This document shows, one piece after another, positions 16,235-25,141 of a DNA stretch of 42,054 bases. The stretch's first letter is position 1. The number at the start of each line of letters is the position of its first letter. This stretch comes from a bacterium (GTDB lineage Bacteria; Armatimonadota; Chthonomonadetes; Chthonomonadales; Chthonomonadaceae), in assembly GCA_900299305.1 (NCBI GenBank), contig OMJJ01000314.1, forward strand, positions 1-42,054. The letters run 5' to 3'. The notes beneath the pieces were generated by a model. It did not search any database. It saw nothing but the letters and a program-made list of their open reading frames with translations, and was not told the DNA's origin. A program made the translations under genes and the position numbers.

Positions 16235-17598
16235 TATGGTACGGCTCCTAACGCCTTAATGCCCTCTAATGCACGTTGATTTTTTTGCTCAAGTTGCAAT
16301 ACCATAAGATACTGGTCTCGCGAAGGACCGCGCATTCCCAGGTCACGGTATCTATCCGCAAGGATAAGGTGTAAGCCAACACTTTCAGGGTGTAACGCGC
16401 TCAGGTTTTGGAACTGTTTCAGTTGTTGGGCATCTCGAACTAAGTCTTGTGCAATTTGTGATGCCTCTTTGGCTCTCTTTGGTCTGCCAAGGCGGTTATA
16501 TATGAGTGCCAACTGTTGGTATGGGTAGGCACGATTTGGGTTGAGCGTGGCAGACTGCTCGAAAAGTTTTCTCGCCTCCTCTAAGCGATTTGCCCGAAGG
16601 CACGCAACTCCATATCTTTCCAAAAACCGCCCTGTTTTTGGGGAGAGTTGTACGGCTTTCTCAAACATTTGTAGGGCTAAAGGGAGCGCATTCGTCTCTT
16701 TGCTTTGCTGAAGCATCTGCCCCATCATGTCATAGAGTGCTGCTTCATTTGGAAATTTTTTCAAACCCTCTTCAAGCACTTTACGCCCTGTTGTCCGATC
16801 TCCCGAAGCAATATAGGAACCCGCCAGAGAGAACGTCACCGATGCTCTGTCGGGTAGAAGGGTTTGCGCTTGAGTATAGTAGGAGATGGCACTATGATAG
16901 TCACGCTGGGTGAGGCAAAGCCTCCCCAATCGGTAGGTTATCTCTCCTTTTTGGTTCCAGTTAGATAAGATACTCTCCAACTCATGGCGAGCCTCTGCCA
17001 GTTGCAACTTAAACTCGGAGCGATTAGGAAATTGGAGTGCCGCCTCCATCAAGGCAGTTCCCAATACAGCGTGGTGTGCCGAATTGTTAGGGGAGAGGCG
17101 CACCGCATTACGAGCCGCATCGGAGGCTTCGAGGTAGCGTTTTTCATGAAATAAGGCTCCTGCCAAACCTGCCCACGCTTCATCACTGTTTTTCCATTTT
17201 TGGGTGATGGTACGGTATGTAGTTTCAGCCGCAAGGAGGTTCTTTTCAGAAAAATCAAGAGAAGCTAATGCGAGCAGTGCTTTGGGGCTTTTCGGCTCCA
17301 AGGTTATTATCTCTAGGAGTTGCTTGCGTGCCTCTTTCCAATCCTGATTAGTTTGGTAGGCTTCTACCAAATCCCAATGCCGTTGAGGGTCTTTGGGTGC
17401 CTGTTGTACAGCACGGATAAGCAAGGAGATGTCGGTTTTTGAGGATGATGTTGTCGGTTGGGAAACTGGGGAGGGTTTCGTTGGGGAAGGAGGGGCAACG
17501 GTCGGATTAGCCTTGTGCTGTTGGTTTCTCACTAACAGCACAAGGCTAACAAATAAGCTGCCAAAGACCATCAAGATAGCGATACGCTTAGATTGCAT
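16234..17598 (-). CDS. membrane-anchored TPR protein
   Basis: 454 residues. An N-terminal transmembrane helix (IAILMVFGSLFVSLVLLV, residues 7-24) is followed by a Pro/Ser/Thr-rich linker to about 55 and then about ten tetratricopeptide units (for example AYPYQQLALIYNRLGRPKRAKEA). The TPR part should lie in the periplasm. A ribosome-site-like GGGTGAGAA precedes the ATG. It is translationally coupled to the FG-GAP/ASPIC lipoprotein through a TAATG overlap, so the two probably act together as a surface assembly. No enzyme domain is visible. Confidence 0.88.
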   Translation of the reverse strand: MQSKRIAILMVFGSLFVSLVLLVRNQQHKANPTVAPPSPTKPSPVSQPTTSSSKTDISLLIRAVQQAPKDPQRHWDLVEAYQTNQDWKEARKQLLEIITLEPKSPKALLALASLDFSEKNLLAAETTYRTITQKWKNSDEAWAGLAGALFHEKRYLEASDAARNAVRLSPNNSAHHAVLGTALMEAALQFPNRSEFKLQLAEARHELESILSNWNQKGEITYRLGRLCLTQRDYHSAISYYTQAQTLLPDRASVTFSLAGSYIASGDRTTGRKVLEEGLKKFPNEAALYDMMGQMLQQSKETNALPLALQMFEKAVQLSPKTGRFLERYGVACLRANRLEEARKLFEQSATLNPNRAYPYQQLALIYNRLGRPKRAKEASQIAQDLVRDAQQLKQFQNLSALHPESVGLHLILADRYRDLGMRGPSRDQYLMVLQLEQKNQRALEGIKALGAVP

Positions 17599-17663
17599 AT
17601 GTCCAGAATTCTCACCCTCTGATGAGTATATACGACTACCTTGGGTACGTCAAAGCAGTCATC

Positions 17664-17714
17664 AGGAACTCATTGCAAAGTATCCAGAGAAAAACTTTGC
17701 CGAGAACAGTTCCT
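17664..17714. repeat. nested inverted repeat between lipoprotein and TPR genes
   Basis: AGGAACT (17664-17670) pairs with AGTTCCT (17708-17714), and inside it GCAAAGT (17675-17681) pairs with ACTTTGC (17694-17700). There is no T tract on the minus side, so it is more likely a processing or regulatory structure than a terminator. Confidence 0.45.
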
Positions 17715-17732
17715 CAAAAGAAACTTCACAGG

Positions 17733-17948
17733 CTACTTTGTACTCGTGGCTCCTCCTGCTTGTGAGCCTCCTCCCCGACGGGCTCCCATCTCAGCCGCTT
17801 TCTGTTCGTACTTAGAGCGTACCTCTGCTCCTTCTTTCTCTTCTACGGCTTTACTTCCTCCACACCCGATGTGAATCAACAGAACCGCTGTAGCAAGTGC
17901 TATGCGTAGTAGCAATCGGGCATGAGGTGGTGAAATTCGTTTCCTCAT
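17733..17948 (-). CDS. small lipoprotein
   Basis: 71 residues from the ATG at 17948, chosen because GGAGGAG lies 7-8 nt upstream. Starting 10 codons earlier would put a non-basic stretch before the signal. The N-terminus MRKRISPPHARLLLRIALATAVLLIHIGC is a lipoprotein signal with the lipid-acceptor Cys in IHIGCGG. The mature part is about 40 residues, charged then Gly/Ala-rich (GARRGGGSQAGGATS). Small lipoproteins next to prepilin-like genes are common in this type of genome. No function can be assigned. It sits between the prepilin-like and TPR genes on the same strand. Confidence 0.68.
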   Translation of the reverse strand: MRKRISPPHARLLLRIALATAVLLIHIGCGGSKAVEEKEGAEVRSKYEQKAAEMGARRGGGSQAGGATSTK

Positions 17949-17970
17949 AGTATACTCCTCCAAAAGACAT

Positions 17971-18005
17971 ACAGGCATCTGTCCTCAACAAAGACAAATG
18001 CCTGT
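17971..18005 (-). terminator. hairpin after prepilin-like gene
   Basis: ACAGGCAT (17971-17978) pairs with ATGCCTGT (17998-18005), extended by TGTC/GACA across one mismatch. On the minus strand it is followed by ATGTCTTTTGG, a short T run. It may be a partial terminator setting a higher level of the prepilin-like protein than of downstream genes. Confidence 0.55.
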
Positions 18006-18016
18006 ATCCACAGAAT

Positions 18017-18769
18017 CTATTTTAGTGGCTCGCTACAGTCATCTTGAACAGTCCAGTTGCAAGGTTTGCTAGAGCCGGAACGTGCCCATTTCGCATGTCC
18101 GTCCGCATAGACCGCATTGAAGCCTAAAGCGTGTCGCTCATACTGCTTGCGAACCCATGGGTCAGGATTGAAATCAAAGAACCAGTCTGCCCAAAGCTCG
18201 CCCATATCCGAATCCACTATCCAGATAGAGCCTGCGGGGTCAGCAATTACAGAATCGGCAATGCCATGTCCCACCTGCACAATAGCACCAAGGCTATTGT
18301 AGTGCGGGTCTCGGAAGCCATGATGGCTACCGTAGTTCGTGTTCCATAGAGGACCGAAAGTACCCCAATCCTCAACTGTATTCACCCCGTAACTCATCTT
18401 TTTGACCTTTTTCCCCCCCTCATCATACCATTGATTACGAGGTGCCGCCCAATCTTGCGTCCAAGAGTGCGTCGGGCAGATGGCTATCTGGCGGCTTTTC
18501 ACATAGGGTTGTAAAAGGTCATCCCACCAGTCAATGTCGTTGTCAAAAGAGGGGCGTACATAGTGGAATGGGGGTACAAAGTTGTCATCATAGTCCTGAG
18601 TATACATACGTGCAGCAGTTCCCCACTGTTTAAGGTTACTCAGACAACTCGCACCTCGCGCTTTGTCACGTGCTTGCGCGAACACAGGGAAGAGAATGGC
18701 TGCCAGTATTGCAATAATTGCAATAACGACGAGCAATTCGATAAGAGTGAAGCCTCGTTTTTGATACAT
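18017..18769 (-). CDS. prepilin-like protein with H-X9-DG-type C-terminus
   Basis: 250 residues from the ATG at 18769 (AAAGGAA about 8 nt upstream). It begins with a classic class III signal, [20 protein letters not shown], cut after Gly by a prepilin peptidase, with Glu at +5. Then come [21 protein letters not shown] and a C-terminal block containing [14 protein letters not shown]. This is the large prepilin-like family expanded in Armatimonadota and Planctomycetes, exported by type II/IV machinery. It lies 56 bases after the LacI-type regulator gene, in the same direction. A longer start at 18823 would place 18 residues before the signal and is less likely. Confidence 0.88.
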   Translation of the reverse strand: MYQKRGFTLIELLVVIAIIAILAAILFPVFAQARDKARGASCLSNLKQWGTAARMYTQDYDDNFVPPFHYVRPSFDNDIDWWDDLLQPYVKSRQIAICPTHSWTQDWAAPRNQWYDEGGKKVKKMSYGVNTVEDWGTFGPLWNTNYGSHHGFRDPHYNSLGAIVQVGHGIADSVIADPAGSIWIVDSDMGELWADWFFDFNPDPWVRKQYERHALGFNAVYADGHAKWARSGSSKPCNWTVQDDCSEPLK

Positions 18770-18825
18770 ACGAAGTTCCTTTCTGGTGCTAATAGGCACT
18801 CTTCTAGTAATACAGTCACACACAG

Positions 18826-19821
18826 TTAAGTTGAGTTGCCTGTAACGAACTCAACTGGTAACACTTTGAGAGGTAAGACTTCTACACCATCCACCATTGC
18901 GACCAGGTTATGGATTGCTTGTTGTGCTACCTCCCGCCACGGAACTCGGACAGTGGTCAATTGAAGGAGACTGGTAGAGGAGGAGATACCATCAAATCCG
19001 ATAATCCCAAAATCTTTGGGGACAGAGACTCCTTCGCGATGACAGGTAGCCCAGATGCGATATGCCGTCAGGTCATCCCACGCCACCAGAGCAGTCCAAC
19101 GTCGCTCTGTAGGTAATTGACGCCAATGCTCTAAGAGTTCTTTCTCTTTGCCAATCTTAACCACATCCCAATTATCCACGATAATACCGTGTCTCTGTGC
19201 CTCTTTGAAAAAGATGTCTTGCCGTTGGTGGACAGAAGAGGCTTCCATGATTTGTGAGCAATAGAGAACACGTTTGTGTCCCTCTTGTGCAAGAAATTCA
19301 ACAATTTTTCTTGACCCACTAACATCGTCCCCAACCACAGAAGGTATCTGAGGTAGAGCATCTACAATGGCAACAACTGGAATAGAGGAGGCACAGAGTC
19401 GCTCCACAAGAGGAGTGTTTTTGGGGCCATAGTAGACAAGTCCATCGCTACGTCCATTCGTAAGACTAGTATAGATGGCCTCTTCTTCATCTATCGGGCT
19501 TATGCTATGCAAAAGTAAGTCCTTTTGACAAGCACCACACCCTTCTTGAAGCCCTACAATAATTTCTGAAAGCCAAGGGTCGGACGCAGAGATGCCGATG
19601 TGTCCAACATAGAAGCCAATAATATTGGTAAAGCGACGTCGCAATGAACGCGCAAGCTCATTGGGTCTATAACCAAGTCGTTGTGCGGCTTCTGTTACTC
19701 GCGATTGAGTGTTTTTTGATATTCTTAGGTTGTCGGCTTTACCTGAAAGTACGGCAGAAACGGTCATTTTGCTGATACCCAAGTCCTTCGCTATGTCTTG
19801 TAGCGTGACAACTCTATTCAA
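18826..19821 (-). CDS. LacI-family transcriptional regulator
   Basis: 331 residues. The N-terminal helix-turn-helix is [23 protein letters not shown] (about 5-27), followed by the hinge region [22 protein letters not shown] and a periplasmic-binding-protein-like sensor domain ([11 protein letters not shown], then [10 protein letters not shown] and [13 protein letters not shown] near the end). Such proteins bind sugars or related effectors and palindromic operators. It directly precedes the prepilin-like gene, so it probably controls the minus-strand locus down to 14537. I found no clear operator palindrome upstream of either gene. Confidence 0.92.
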   Translation of the reverse strand: MNRVVTLQDIAKDLGISKMTVSAVLSGKADNLRISKNTQSRVTEAAQRLGYRPNELARSLRRRFTNIIGFYVGHIGISASDPWLSEIIVGLQEGCGACQKDLLLHSISPIDEEEAIYTSLTNGRSDGLVYYGPKNTPLVERLCASSIPVVAIVDALPQIPSVVGDDVSGSRKIVEFLAQEGHKRVLYCSQIMEASSVHQRQDIFFKEAQRHGIIVDNWDVVKIGKEKELLEHWRQLPTERRWTALVAWDDLTAYRIWATCHREGVSVPKDFGIIGFDGISSSTSLLQLTTVRVPWREVAQQAIHNLVAMVDGVEVLPLKVLPVEFVTGNST

Positions 19822-20132
19822 AAAGAACCTCCATCGGTATTGGCTTTAACGATACAGCATAGCTTAAATGACCCCTGTGTGTCAACGGTAGCTTGAAAAA
19901 ACTTGTAAGTAACTACAGGCAAACGTGAATTATATTACAATGATGGGTTTGGGAAACAAGAGTTTCTCTAGAGCTACATTAGCCGCGTCTATCTCCAACG
20001 GCAATACACAGATTGAGGGGATTTTGAATGGAACTACGCCAGTAGTCTATGGGCAAGCCTTACCAGAGGTCGCACATCAATGTAGAGAATCAGAAGCACG
20101 CTGGCAGGAGTTGGGTTTCATGATATGCTGCT
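19822..20132. other. gap upstream of the LacI-type gene
   Basis: About 310 bases. The first 100 should hold the minus-strand promoter of the regulator gene. The rest has an open frame from 19925 with unconvincing composition and no recognisable protein, possibly debris of the recombinase remnant that follows. No RNA gene or repeat seen. Confidence 0.4.
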
Positions 20133-20450
20133 ATGGCAGGGGCGGGTCTGGGGGCATACACGAGCCTATTAAGGGAAATCGGTGAGCAACGAGAGGCGAT
20201 TGAAAAGCGGATAAGTCAATCCGAAGGGCAACTGAAACGCGACAGGGTATCCCCTACTGATGAAGCGGCTTTACTGGTTGCGGTGATGCAAGATATACAA
20301 GAAGCCCTGTTCGCCGACGAATTAACTTCTGCGGAGAGGCGAAACTGTCTGCAACGAATCGTGGAGCAGGTTACTCCGAATGAGAGTGAAGAGGGCGATT
20401 TTGGGGTAACCATTCGCCTAAAACCCCCTCTCTCCAGCCTCTCAAAAAGT
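20133..20450 (+). pseudogene. C-terminal relic of a site-specific (serine-type) recombinase
   Basis: The frame reads a coiled-coil stretch (LLREIGEQREAIEKRISQSEGQLKRD) and then ELTSAERRNCLQRIVEQVTP, EGDFGVTIRLKPP. This resembles the end of large serine recombinases, where a coiled coil is followed by 'eeRrellrrlVerV...v.i.f'. No catalytic N-terminal domain or zinc ribbon is found upstream, where the frame is closed by TGA at 20121. Downstream the frame runs on as antisense of the next gene, so the true end is lost or near 20450. It is likely the tail of a decayed mobile element. Confidence 0.45.
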
Positions 20451-20458
20451 TTAACCCC

Positions 20459-21607
20459 TCAAATTGTTTCGATTATCTCGATGTTGGCACGCGGTACAGT
20501 CACTTCACGTCCGTCGGCGAGTTTAGTTTGTAGTACACGTACCCACGTCTCCGATTCTACCTGTACCAGTTCGGAGGGGAGTGCGGTAACGGTGCCTAGT
20601 ATCCCGAAGTAGGGTTCACGAATGACACGAATCGGTGTACCGATATTCAGTTGTCCGCTTTGAGCATTAGATGCCTCGATGGGAGTAGCGTTTTTTAAGG
20701 GGACAATCACTTCGGGGCGAATAACACCAGCGCGAATCTGCGTCGCGCCATTGATAGAAGCAACCTGCCCTTGTAGCGATTTCAGCAGTTGGAAGGTACG
20801 CTCCGCCATATTGATAGTTCCGAAGCCCTCCGTTACTATGAGGGTGAAGGGAATGGCTTCGTGTCCGGTTATCGCGACCCCAATATCGTAGCCGGGAGAA
20901 TTCAAGGCAACCGCAAGATAGTCCATGAGGTCTCTATCTACCACTCCACCTACCACAATCCCAAGCACTCCACACTCTGCCGCTTTGCGTAACCCCGCCC
21001 CCGATATGTTCGAGCCGCCGATGATGATTTTGCCTTTGTGGGAGGGGGTGATATTGGTGTCGGTAATGGGGTCGGCGTGGCTATTGGTAACCGTTACCAG
21101 TTCTGCTTGCCGCTCACCACCTACCCCAAAGATACCCTGCACCAATGCACCTTCACAGGTAACAACCACGCCCTCACCCGCGATTACTCTGCTGATAGTA
21201 CCCTCTACATAGGCATCTTTTTCAATGGGAGTAGCGGCTTGCCGAATACCGACGTGACCCGTGGTGGAGGAGACGAGTTCTACCGTACCCGTAACAGGAG
21301 AGCGCACTTCCGAGCGGAAAAAGCGTCCCAAAAGCCCTTTGGTCTCGCCAAGCAGGTCGTTTTGCGAAACCTTGTCACCTATCTTGACCTTGAGTAGACC
21401 CACAACATCCGTAGGTTCTACACCCAGTTTTTCTGCTACCTTCACCGTCTGCATAATTCCGGGTATCTCAGTACGTGCGACTACCGTTCCCGAAGAAACG
21501 GTGTCGCCCTGCTTTACAAGCACATCGCCCTTGAGGGGCAGACGGCGTACCTTCTCGATGGTAGTGTGTGCGCTAACTCTTAGTCCGGGGGTGTATGCAG
21601 TTCCCAA
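20459..21607 (-). CDS. barrel-sandwich/KOW-like protein of the mutL operon
   Basis: 382 residues, no signal. The N-terminal 120 residues contain repeated Gly/Val hairpins with 'GDxVxxG' turns (LKGDVLVKQGDTVSSGTVVA, KIGDKVSQNDLLGE, SPVTGTVELVSSTTGHVGI), as in lipoyl-like barrel-sandwich hybrids. The middle (GKIIIGGSNISGAGLRKAAECGVLGIVVGGV) looks like a separate alpha/beta domain. The C-terminus has a KOW/SH3-like stretch (IGTPIRVIREPYFGILGTVTALP). The start is TTG with GAGGAG upstream. It is the last gene of the minus-strand mutL operon, 29 bases after the pilin-like gene. I do not know its function. The fold suggests a scaffold or a carrier-binding protein. Confidence 0.75.
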   Translation of the reverse strand: MGTAYTPGLRVSAHTTIEKVRRLPLKGDVLVKQGDTVSSGTVVARTEIPGIMQTVKVAEKLGVEPTDVVGLLKVKIGDKVSQNDLLGETKGLLGRFFRSEVRSPVTGTVELVSSTTGHVGIRQAATPIEKDAYVEGTISRVIAGEGVVVTCEGALVQGIFGVGGERQAELVTVTNSHADPITDTNITPSHKGKIIIGGSNISGAGLRKAAECGVLGIVVGGVVDRDLMDYLAVALNSPGYDIGVAITGHEAIPFTLIVTEGFGTINMAERTFQLLKSLQGQVASINGATQIRAGVIRPEVIVPLKNATPIEASNAQSGQLNIGTPIRVIREPYFGILGTVTALPSELVQVESETWVRVLQTKLADGREVTVPRANIEIIETI

Positions 21608-21636
21608 AGGCTTGCTTCTCCTCTTCTAACAGATGT

Positions 21637-22287
21637 TTACGGGCTGGTTTGAAAATCTTGTTTGGTGCGCTGTTCGATGCGCCCACTGGCGAGTACCACC
21701 AACGAAGTCGCCCCTTTGGGGTCGCTGGTAAAGTGTGGAAAGTCGAGGTGCTTCCCCAGTTTATCCGCCTCCATCCCTTTTTGGCGAGGAAGCAAGGCGT
21801 GTTCGTTCAGTTTTGCACCCACCTTTTCCACCAGTAGTACCAGTTCGTTGGGTGCCATATCTTTTTGCCTATCGTCTTTGTTGGTAGGTTCTAGGTTGTA
21901 CCCTGCCGCCGCCTCGTTGTACACATAGCCGATGTCTTCACCATCACCGGGTCCTCTCAGGTACGACATGGCACCACCGGGAGTATTCGGGGGGGCATGG
22001 AGGTAGCCCGCCGCGAGCTCTGCCCATCGTTCAGAGGGAGGAAGGCGACCATCCCAGTCTTGTGCATAAGTCGCAAGGGCTTTGTATAGATTAAGCAGGT
22101 TGTTTCTGCCGATAGTGATGTCGCGTTGAGACTTAAAGTTCAGATAGACACGGTATCCCACCGGCAAAAAGATAAGAACTAACATCAACACGAAAGCGTA
22201 ACTAAGGCGTGTCAGGAGGCGTTGGTCTAGCCTCAATGTCGCTTTTTTACTGGGGCGTTCCGGTGACGGGTCGGTTACGTCGCTCAT
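21637..22287 (-). CDS. membrane protein with pilin-like ectodomain, no prepilin signal
   Basis: 216 residues from the ATG at 22287, which overlaps the TGA of the methyltransferase gene (ATGA) and has GGAAGGAAG upstream. After about 30 polar residues there is one transmembrane helix (LSYAFVLMLVLIFLPVGYRVYL). Then comes NNLLNLYKALATYAQDWDGRLPPSERWAELAAGYL, strikingly like the post-helix part of the prepilin-like proteins (compare [19 protein letters not shown] at 18017-18769). It lacks the GFTLIE cleavage motif, so it should stay as a simple membrane protein. Function unknown. Confidence 0.78.
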   Translation of the reverse strand: MSDVTDPSPERPSKKATLRLDQRLLTRLSYAFVLMLVLIFLPVGYRVYLNFKSQRDITIGRNNLLNLYKALATYAQDWDGRLPPSERWAELAAGYLHAPPNTPGGAMSYLRGPGDGEDIGYVYNEAAAGYNLEPTNKDDRQKDMAPNELVLLVEKVGAKLNEHALLPRQKGMEADKLGKHLDFPHFTSDPKGATSLVVLASGRIEQRTKQDFQTSP

Positions 22288-23147
22288 ACGTGCTTCCTTC
22301 CATGATGTGAGGGGCGGGTGCAACGTGCCGTGTAGTAGTACATCAGCACACCAGATAGCCCCTCCACATCCATAAATTCGGTAAGCATTTTGTGGAACTC
22401 TGGCTTGGAGTAGCGGTAGTAGTAGATGCCCGTGCGATGCTCCCCCTCTTTTTTATCGAAGAGGCGCGTATAGAGCGAATGTTTGTAGGCAGAGATAACG
22501 ATGGTCGCTTTGGGCTGGGAGGTACGTGCCATTTCGGAGACCATCATCCCGCGCCCCTTAGCGGTAGGAACGTGCTCCAGTACACCACACGAGACTGCCA
22601 CCGTAAAAATCTCGCTCTCTAGGGGCATGGCGCAGTTATCTGCCTGTATCAGATCGACGTTGGTAATCCCCTCTGCCTCCAACTTTCTACGGCATCGTTT
22701 TAGCGATTCGATAGAGAAGTCTACCGCGATAACGCTCTTACATTTGGGGGCAAACACACGGGTCATTCGCCCCGTTCCACAACCTGCCTCTAGTAATACG
22801 TCGGTTGGGCGCAGTTTCATTTGCCCAAGCGTGTACGGAATCTCCACTTTTCCAAAAAGGCGGAGGTTTTTCATCTTGTCGTAGTCATCTGCCTCGTTGT
22901 CTCTCGCCGCCATTTCGCTCTTTTTCTGCCGAATCTCCGCCTCAATTTCGGGGGTTATCTGCTGGTCGTGGAGTTCTTTTGGCATCATACGGGTAATGCC
23001 GTCCTCTATGGGGAAGTGTGAGCCGCACCCCGCACAGTGGATAAACCCCGTAAGAGTACGTCCTTGCTTTTCGGTAAGGGTCTCTAGTTCTAGGGGGTTG
23101 GGGCAACGGTTGGGGCAACGTAGTAGTGGAAAAGTTTCCTGTCTCAT
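22284..23147 (-). CDS. SAM-dependent methyltransferase with zinc-ribbon N-terminus
   Basis: 287 residues. The N-terminal 50 resemble a Trm112-like zinc ribbon (Cys11, Cys15, Cys38, Cys41, then HFPIEDGITRMMP). A class I Rossmann methyltransferase domain follows: motif I LLEAGCGTGRMTRVF (about 119-133), acidic VIAVDFS, then LIQADNCAMPL and VSCGVLEHVP. The target is not predictable; the ribbon-plus-methyltransferase form is common in lipid, quinone and sugar methylation. It follows mutL by 21 bases and overlaps the next gene, so it is operonic. Confidence 0.85.
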   Translation of the reverse strand: MRQETFPLLRCPNRCPNPLELETLTEKQGRTLTGFIHCAGCGSHFPIEDGITRMMPKELHDQQITPEIEAEIRQKKSEMAARDNEADDYDKMKNLRLFGKVEIPYTLGQMKLRPTDVLLEAGCGTGRMTRVFAPKCKSVIAVDFSIESLKRCRRKLEAEGITNVDLIQADNCAMPLESEIFTVAVSCGVLEHVPTAKGRGMMVSEMARTSQPKATIVISAYKHSLYTRLFDKKEGEHRTGIYYYRYSKPEFHKMLTEFMDVEGLSGVLMYYYTARCTRPSHHGRKHV

Positions 23148-23168
23148 GGTAGCGGCAGACTGCGGCTC

Positions 23169-25004
23169 CTATTCTGCGGTGGGAATGTTCATGGCGTGGA
23201 GCCACTCTTTTAGTTTGGCAATACGTGCCGTGTCGTCGGCAGGTAGTACGATAGAACGCCCCCGTGTGTCGATAATGATACCCGACACACCGCCCTGCAC
23301 CTTTTGGCGTATCTCTTTGCCCTTACCTGCACCCAAGTCGAAGTTACGGGTGGGGGTAACGGTGATGTCGGCACTCTCTGGCTCTCCGTCATTGCCATTT
23401 TTGAACCCAAGTGGGTAGACCTTAATGGCTCCGAACGGAATACTCTCCGTCTTACCCTGAAACTCTACGGTAACGCACGGCTCTCCCTCTTTGCCTGTGC
23501 CTACAGGGGCGATACAGGTTCCTAAATAGATAAGGCAGTCGCGCTCGAAGACCTGTGTGGCGGCGGCGGGGTGTACCATTGAGAGGACACCGAGTTGGGG
23601 CATCATAAAGATAGAGTCGACGGTGAGGAGGGTAACGCCTTCGGGTTGGTAGGCATCCATCATCATCAGGGCAGACTGTTCACGGCGGGGCGCATGAGAG
23701 AGAACCCCACCCGACCCCACAATCATGTCCAAAGACATCATATCTACAAGGGTTTTACCCGTCCCTTGTGTGTCGAAGATGTTTCCGATGTTCTTCTCGG
23801 TAGCCACACCTGTAAGCCCACGCGCTAACGACTTGTGATGCTCAAAAGCGAGGCGCAGTGCTTCACGGCTAACGGCTTGCTCTATCTGCAAATCCATAAG
23901 GCGTTGGGGGATGGTGGTAGGGCGAATCATCTTGTTGCGGAGTTGGTTTCGCAAATCGGCATCAGAGGTGTGGAAGGGTAGCCACCGTTTGATGTTCTCT
24001 ACCTTCGCTTCGGTGAGGACGTTACAGATAGAGTAGGACATTCCGAGGTTCGCCGATACGGTACGGTTGAAGATGCTTTTGAAGACCGAGAAAACGTCGG
24101 TAGTCGCGCCGCCAATGTCTACTCCCAGAACATTGATACTGCGCTGTTCGGCTATCGCTTGCATAATTTTGCCTACCGCGTTGGGGGTAGACATGATGTC
24201 GGCACTCGTCCAAGTGGTAAGCTTGCCATAGCCGGGAGCCTGTTGCATTACGTGTTCTAGGAAGAGGTCGTGAATGGCTTCACGGGCAGGGAGTAGGTTC
24301 TCTCTGTCCATCGTGGGGCGTAGGTTATCTACCTGCCGCAGAGCCACTTTACTACCGATAAGCTCCTCTACCTGTGCAAACGCCTGTTTGTTTCCCGCGT
24401 AGATAACAGGGAGTTTTAGCCCAATACCGAGGCGTGGGGTAGGGTCGGCAGAGACGAGCATCTCGGACATCTCTACGAGGTGCGAAACGGTTCCGCCGTC
24501 GGTTCCTCCCGACATAAGTATCATGTCGGGGCGTAACTGGCGTAGCCGCTCCACGCGCTCATGCTCTTTGCGGTTGTCATCTACGGCGATAACGTCGATG
24601 ATAATTGCTCCCGCACCTAGCGCGGCGCGTTGTGCGCTTTCGGCACTCATCTTCATTACGACCCCAGAGACCGTCATCTGCAAGCCGCCACCTGCGCTAG
24701 AGGTAGAGAGGTAGAGGTCTACTCCTGTCTTCTCATCTTGCGCGGGTGTTTGCGGTCTGCCTTCACCACCGATAAGCGATTTACCGCTGAGTTCTTCGAT
24801 TTCGCGTACTGCGTTCACCACACCCACCGTTACATCATCGAATGGGGCTTCTACCGTAGTGGGAGCCTCTCCGCGCACCACAAGGCGGTACTCGCCTGTA
24901 GGCTGTTGTTCGATAAGAATGGCTTTGGTGGTGGTGCTTCCGCAGTCGGTAGCGAGAATAGAACGGGCGCGGGTAGCGTCTTTTAGTACGGGATTTTCGC
25001 TCAT
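23169..25004 (-). CDS. glmL: glutamate mutase L-type ASKHA ATPase (MutL/GlmL family)
   Basis: 611 residues. It has two phosphate-binding motifs of the ASKHA (actin/Hsp70/hexokinase) fold: ATDCGSTTTKAILIE near the N-terminus and GVDIGGATTDVFSVF at about 295. The segments MILMSGGTDGGTVSHLVEM and GVLSHAPRR are typical of the GlmL/MutL family. In clostridia this protein is encoded between the two subunits of the B12-dependent glutamate mutase and is thought to help it. Here no mutase subunit is in the window; the companions are a methyltransferase and two structural proteins. A promoter with a perfect minus-strand TATAAT lies at 25057-25062. This family is not the DNA mismatch protein MutL. Confidence 0.85.
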   Translation of the reverse strand: MSENPVLKDATRARSILATDCGSTTTKAILIEQQPTGEYRLVVRGEAPTTVEAPFDDVTVGVVNAVREIEELSGKSLIGGEGRPQTPAQDEKTGVDLYLSTSSAGGGLQMTVSGVVMKMSAESAQRAALGAGAIIIDVIAVDDNRKEHERVERLRQLRPDMILMSGGTDGGTVSHLVEMSEMLVSADPTPRLGIGLKLPVIYAGNKQAFAQVEELIGSKVALRQVDNLRPTMDRENLLPAREAIHDLFLEHVMQQAPGYGKLTTWTSADIMSTPNAVGKIMQAIAEQRSINVLGVDIGGATTDVFSVFKSIFNRTVSANLGMSYSICNVLTEAKVENIKRWLPFHTSDADLRNQLRNKMIRPTTIPQRLMDLQIEQAVSREALRLAFEHHKSLARGLTGVATEKNIGNIFDTQGTGKTLVDMMSLDMIVGSGGVLSHAPRREQSALMMMDAYQPEGVTLLTVDSIFMMPQLGVLSMVHPAAATQVFERDCLIYLGTCIAPVGTGKEGEPCVTVEFQGKTESIPFGAIKVYPLGFKNGNDGEPESADITVTPTRNFDLGAGKGKEIRQKVQGGVSGIIIDTRGRSIVLPADDTARIAKLKEWLHAMNIPTAE

Positions 25005-25050
25005 AGCGTTGGGTGTCTCTCCAGCAGTTGGGTTATGTGGGCGATTAACG

Positions 25051-25109
25051 GGTTAAATTATACCCGCGACAACCTCATTACGGAGTCTAGTTCGCCTTTT
25101 GTGCCGTAA
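25051..25109 (-). promoter_or_regulatory. promoter-like element upstream of glmL, copy 1
   Basis: On the minus strand TATAAT lies at 25057-25062, 53 bases before the glmL ATG. The block from 25051 to 25109 is related to 26377-26436: CGCGAC(A/C)ACCT, then GTTCGC and TTTTGT and GTA, with two 1-base gaps. The shared block covers the -10 and the region upstream of it, so it may be a common regulator site. No good -35 hexamer is visible. Confidence 0.55.
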
Positions 25110-25141
25110 TCTCCTCCTAAATTGAGTAGTTACCGAAGCAT

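Noticed and set aside
19925-20185. Open frame of 86 codons before the recombinase relic
   Set aside because: No recognisable protein, no good ribosome site and odd composition; treated as debris.
23169-25004. DNA mismatch repair MutL
   Set aside because: The motifs are ASKHA type (CGSTTTK, DIGGATTD), not GHKL; only the name is shared.
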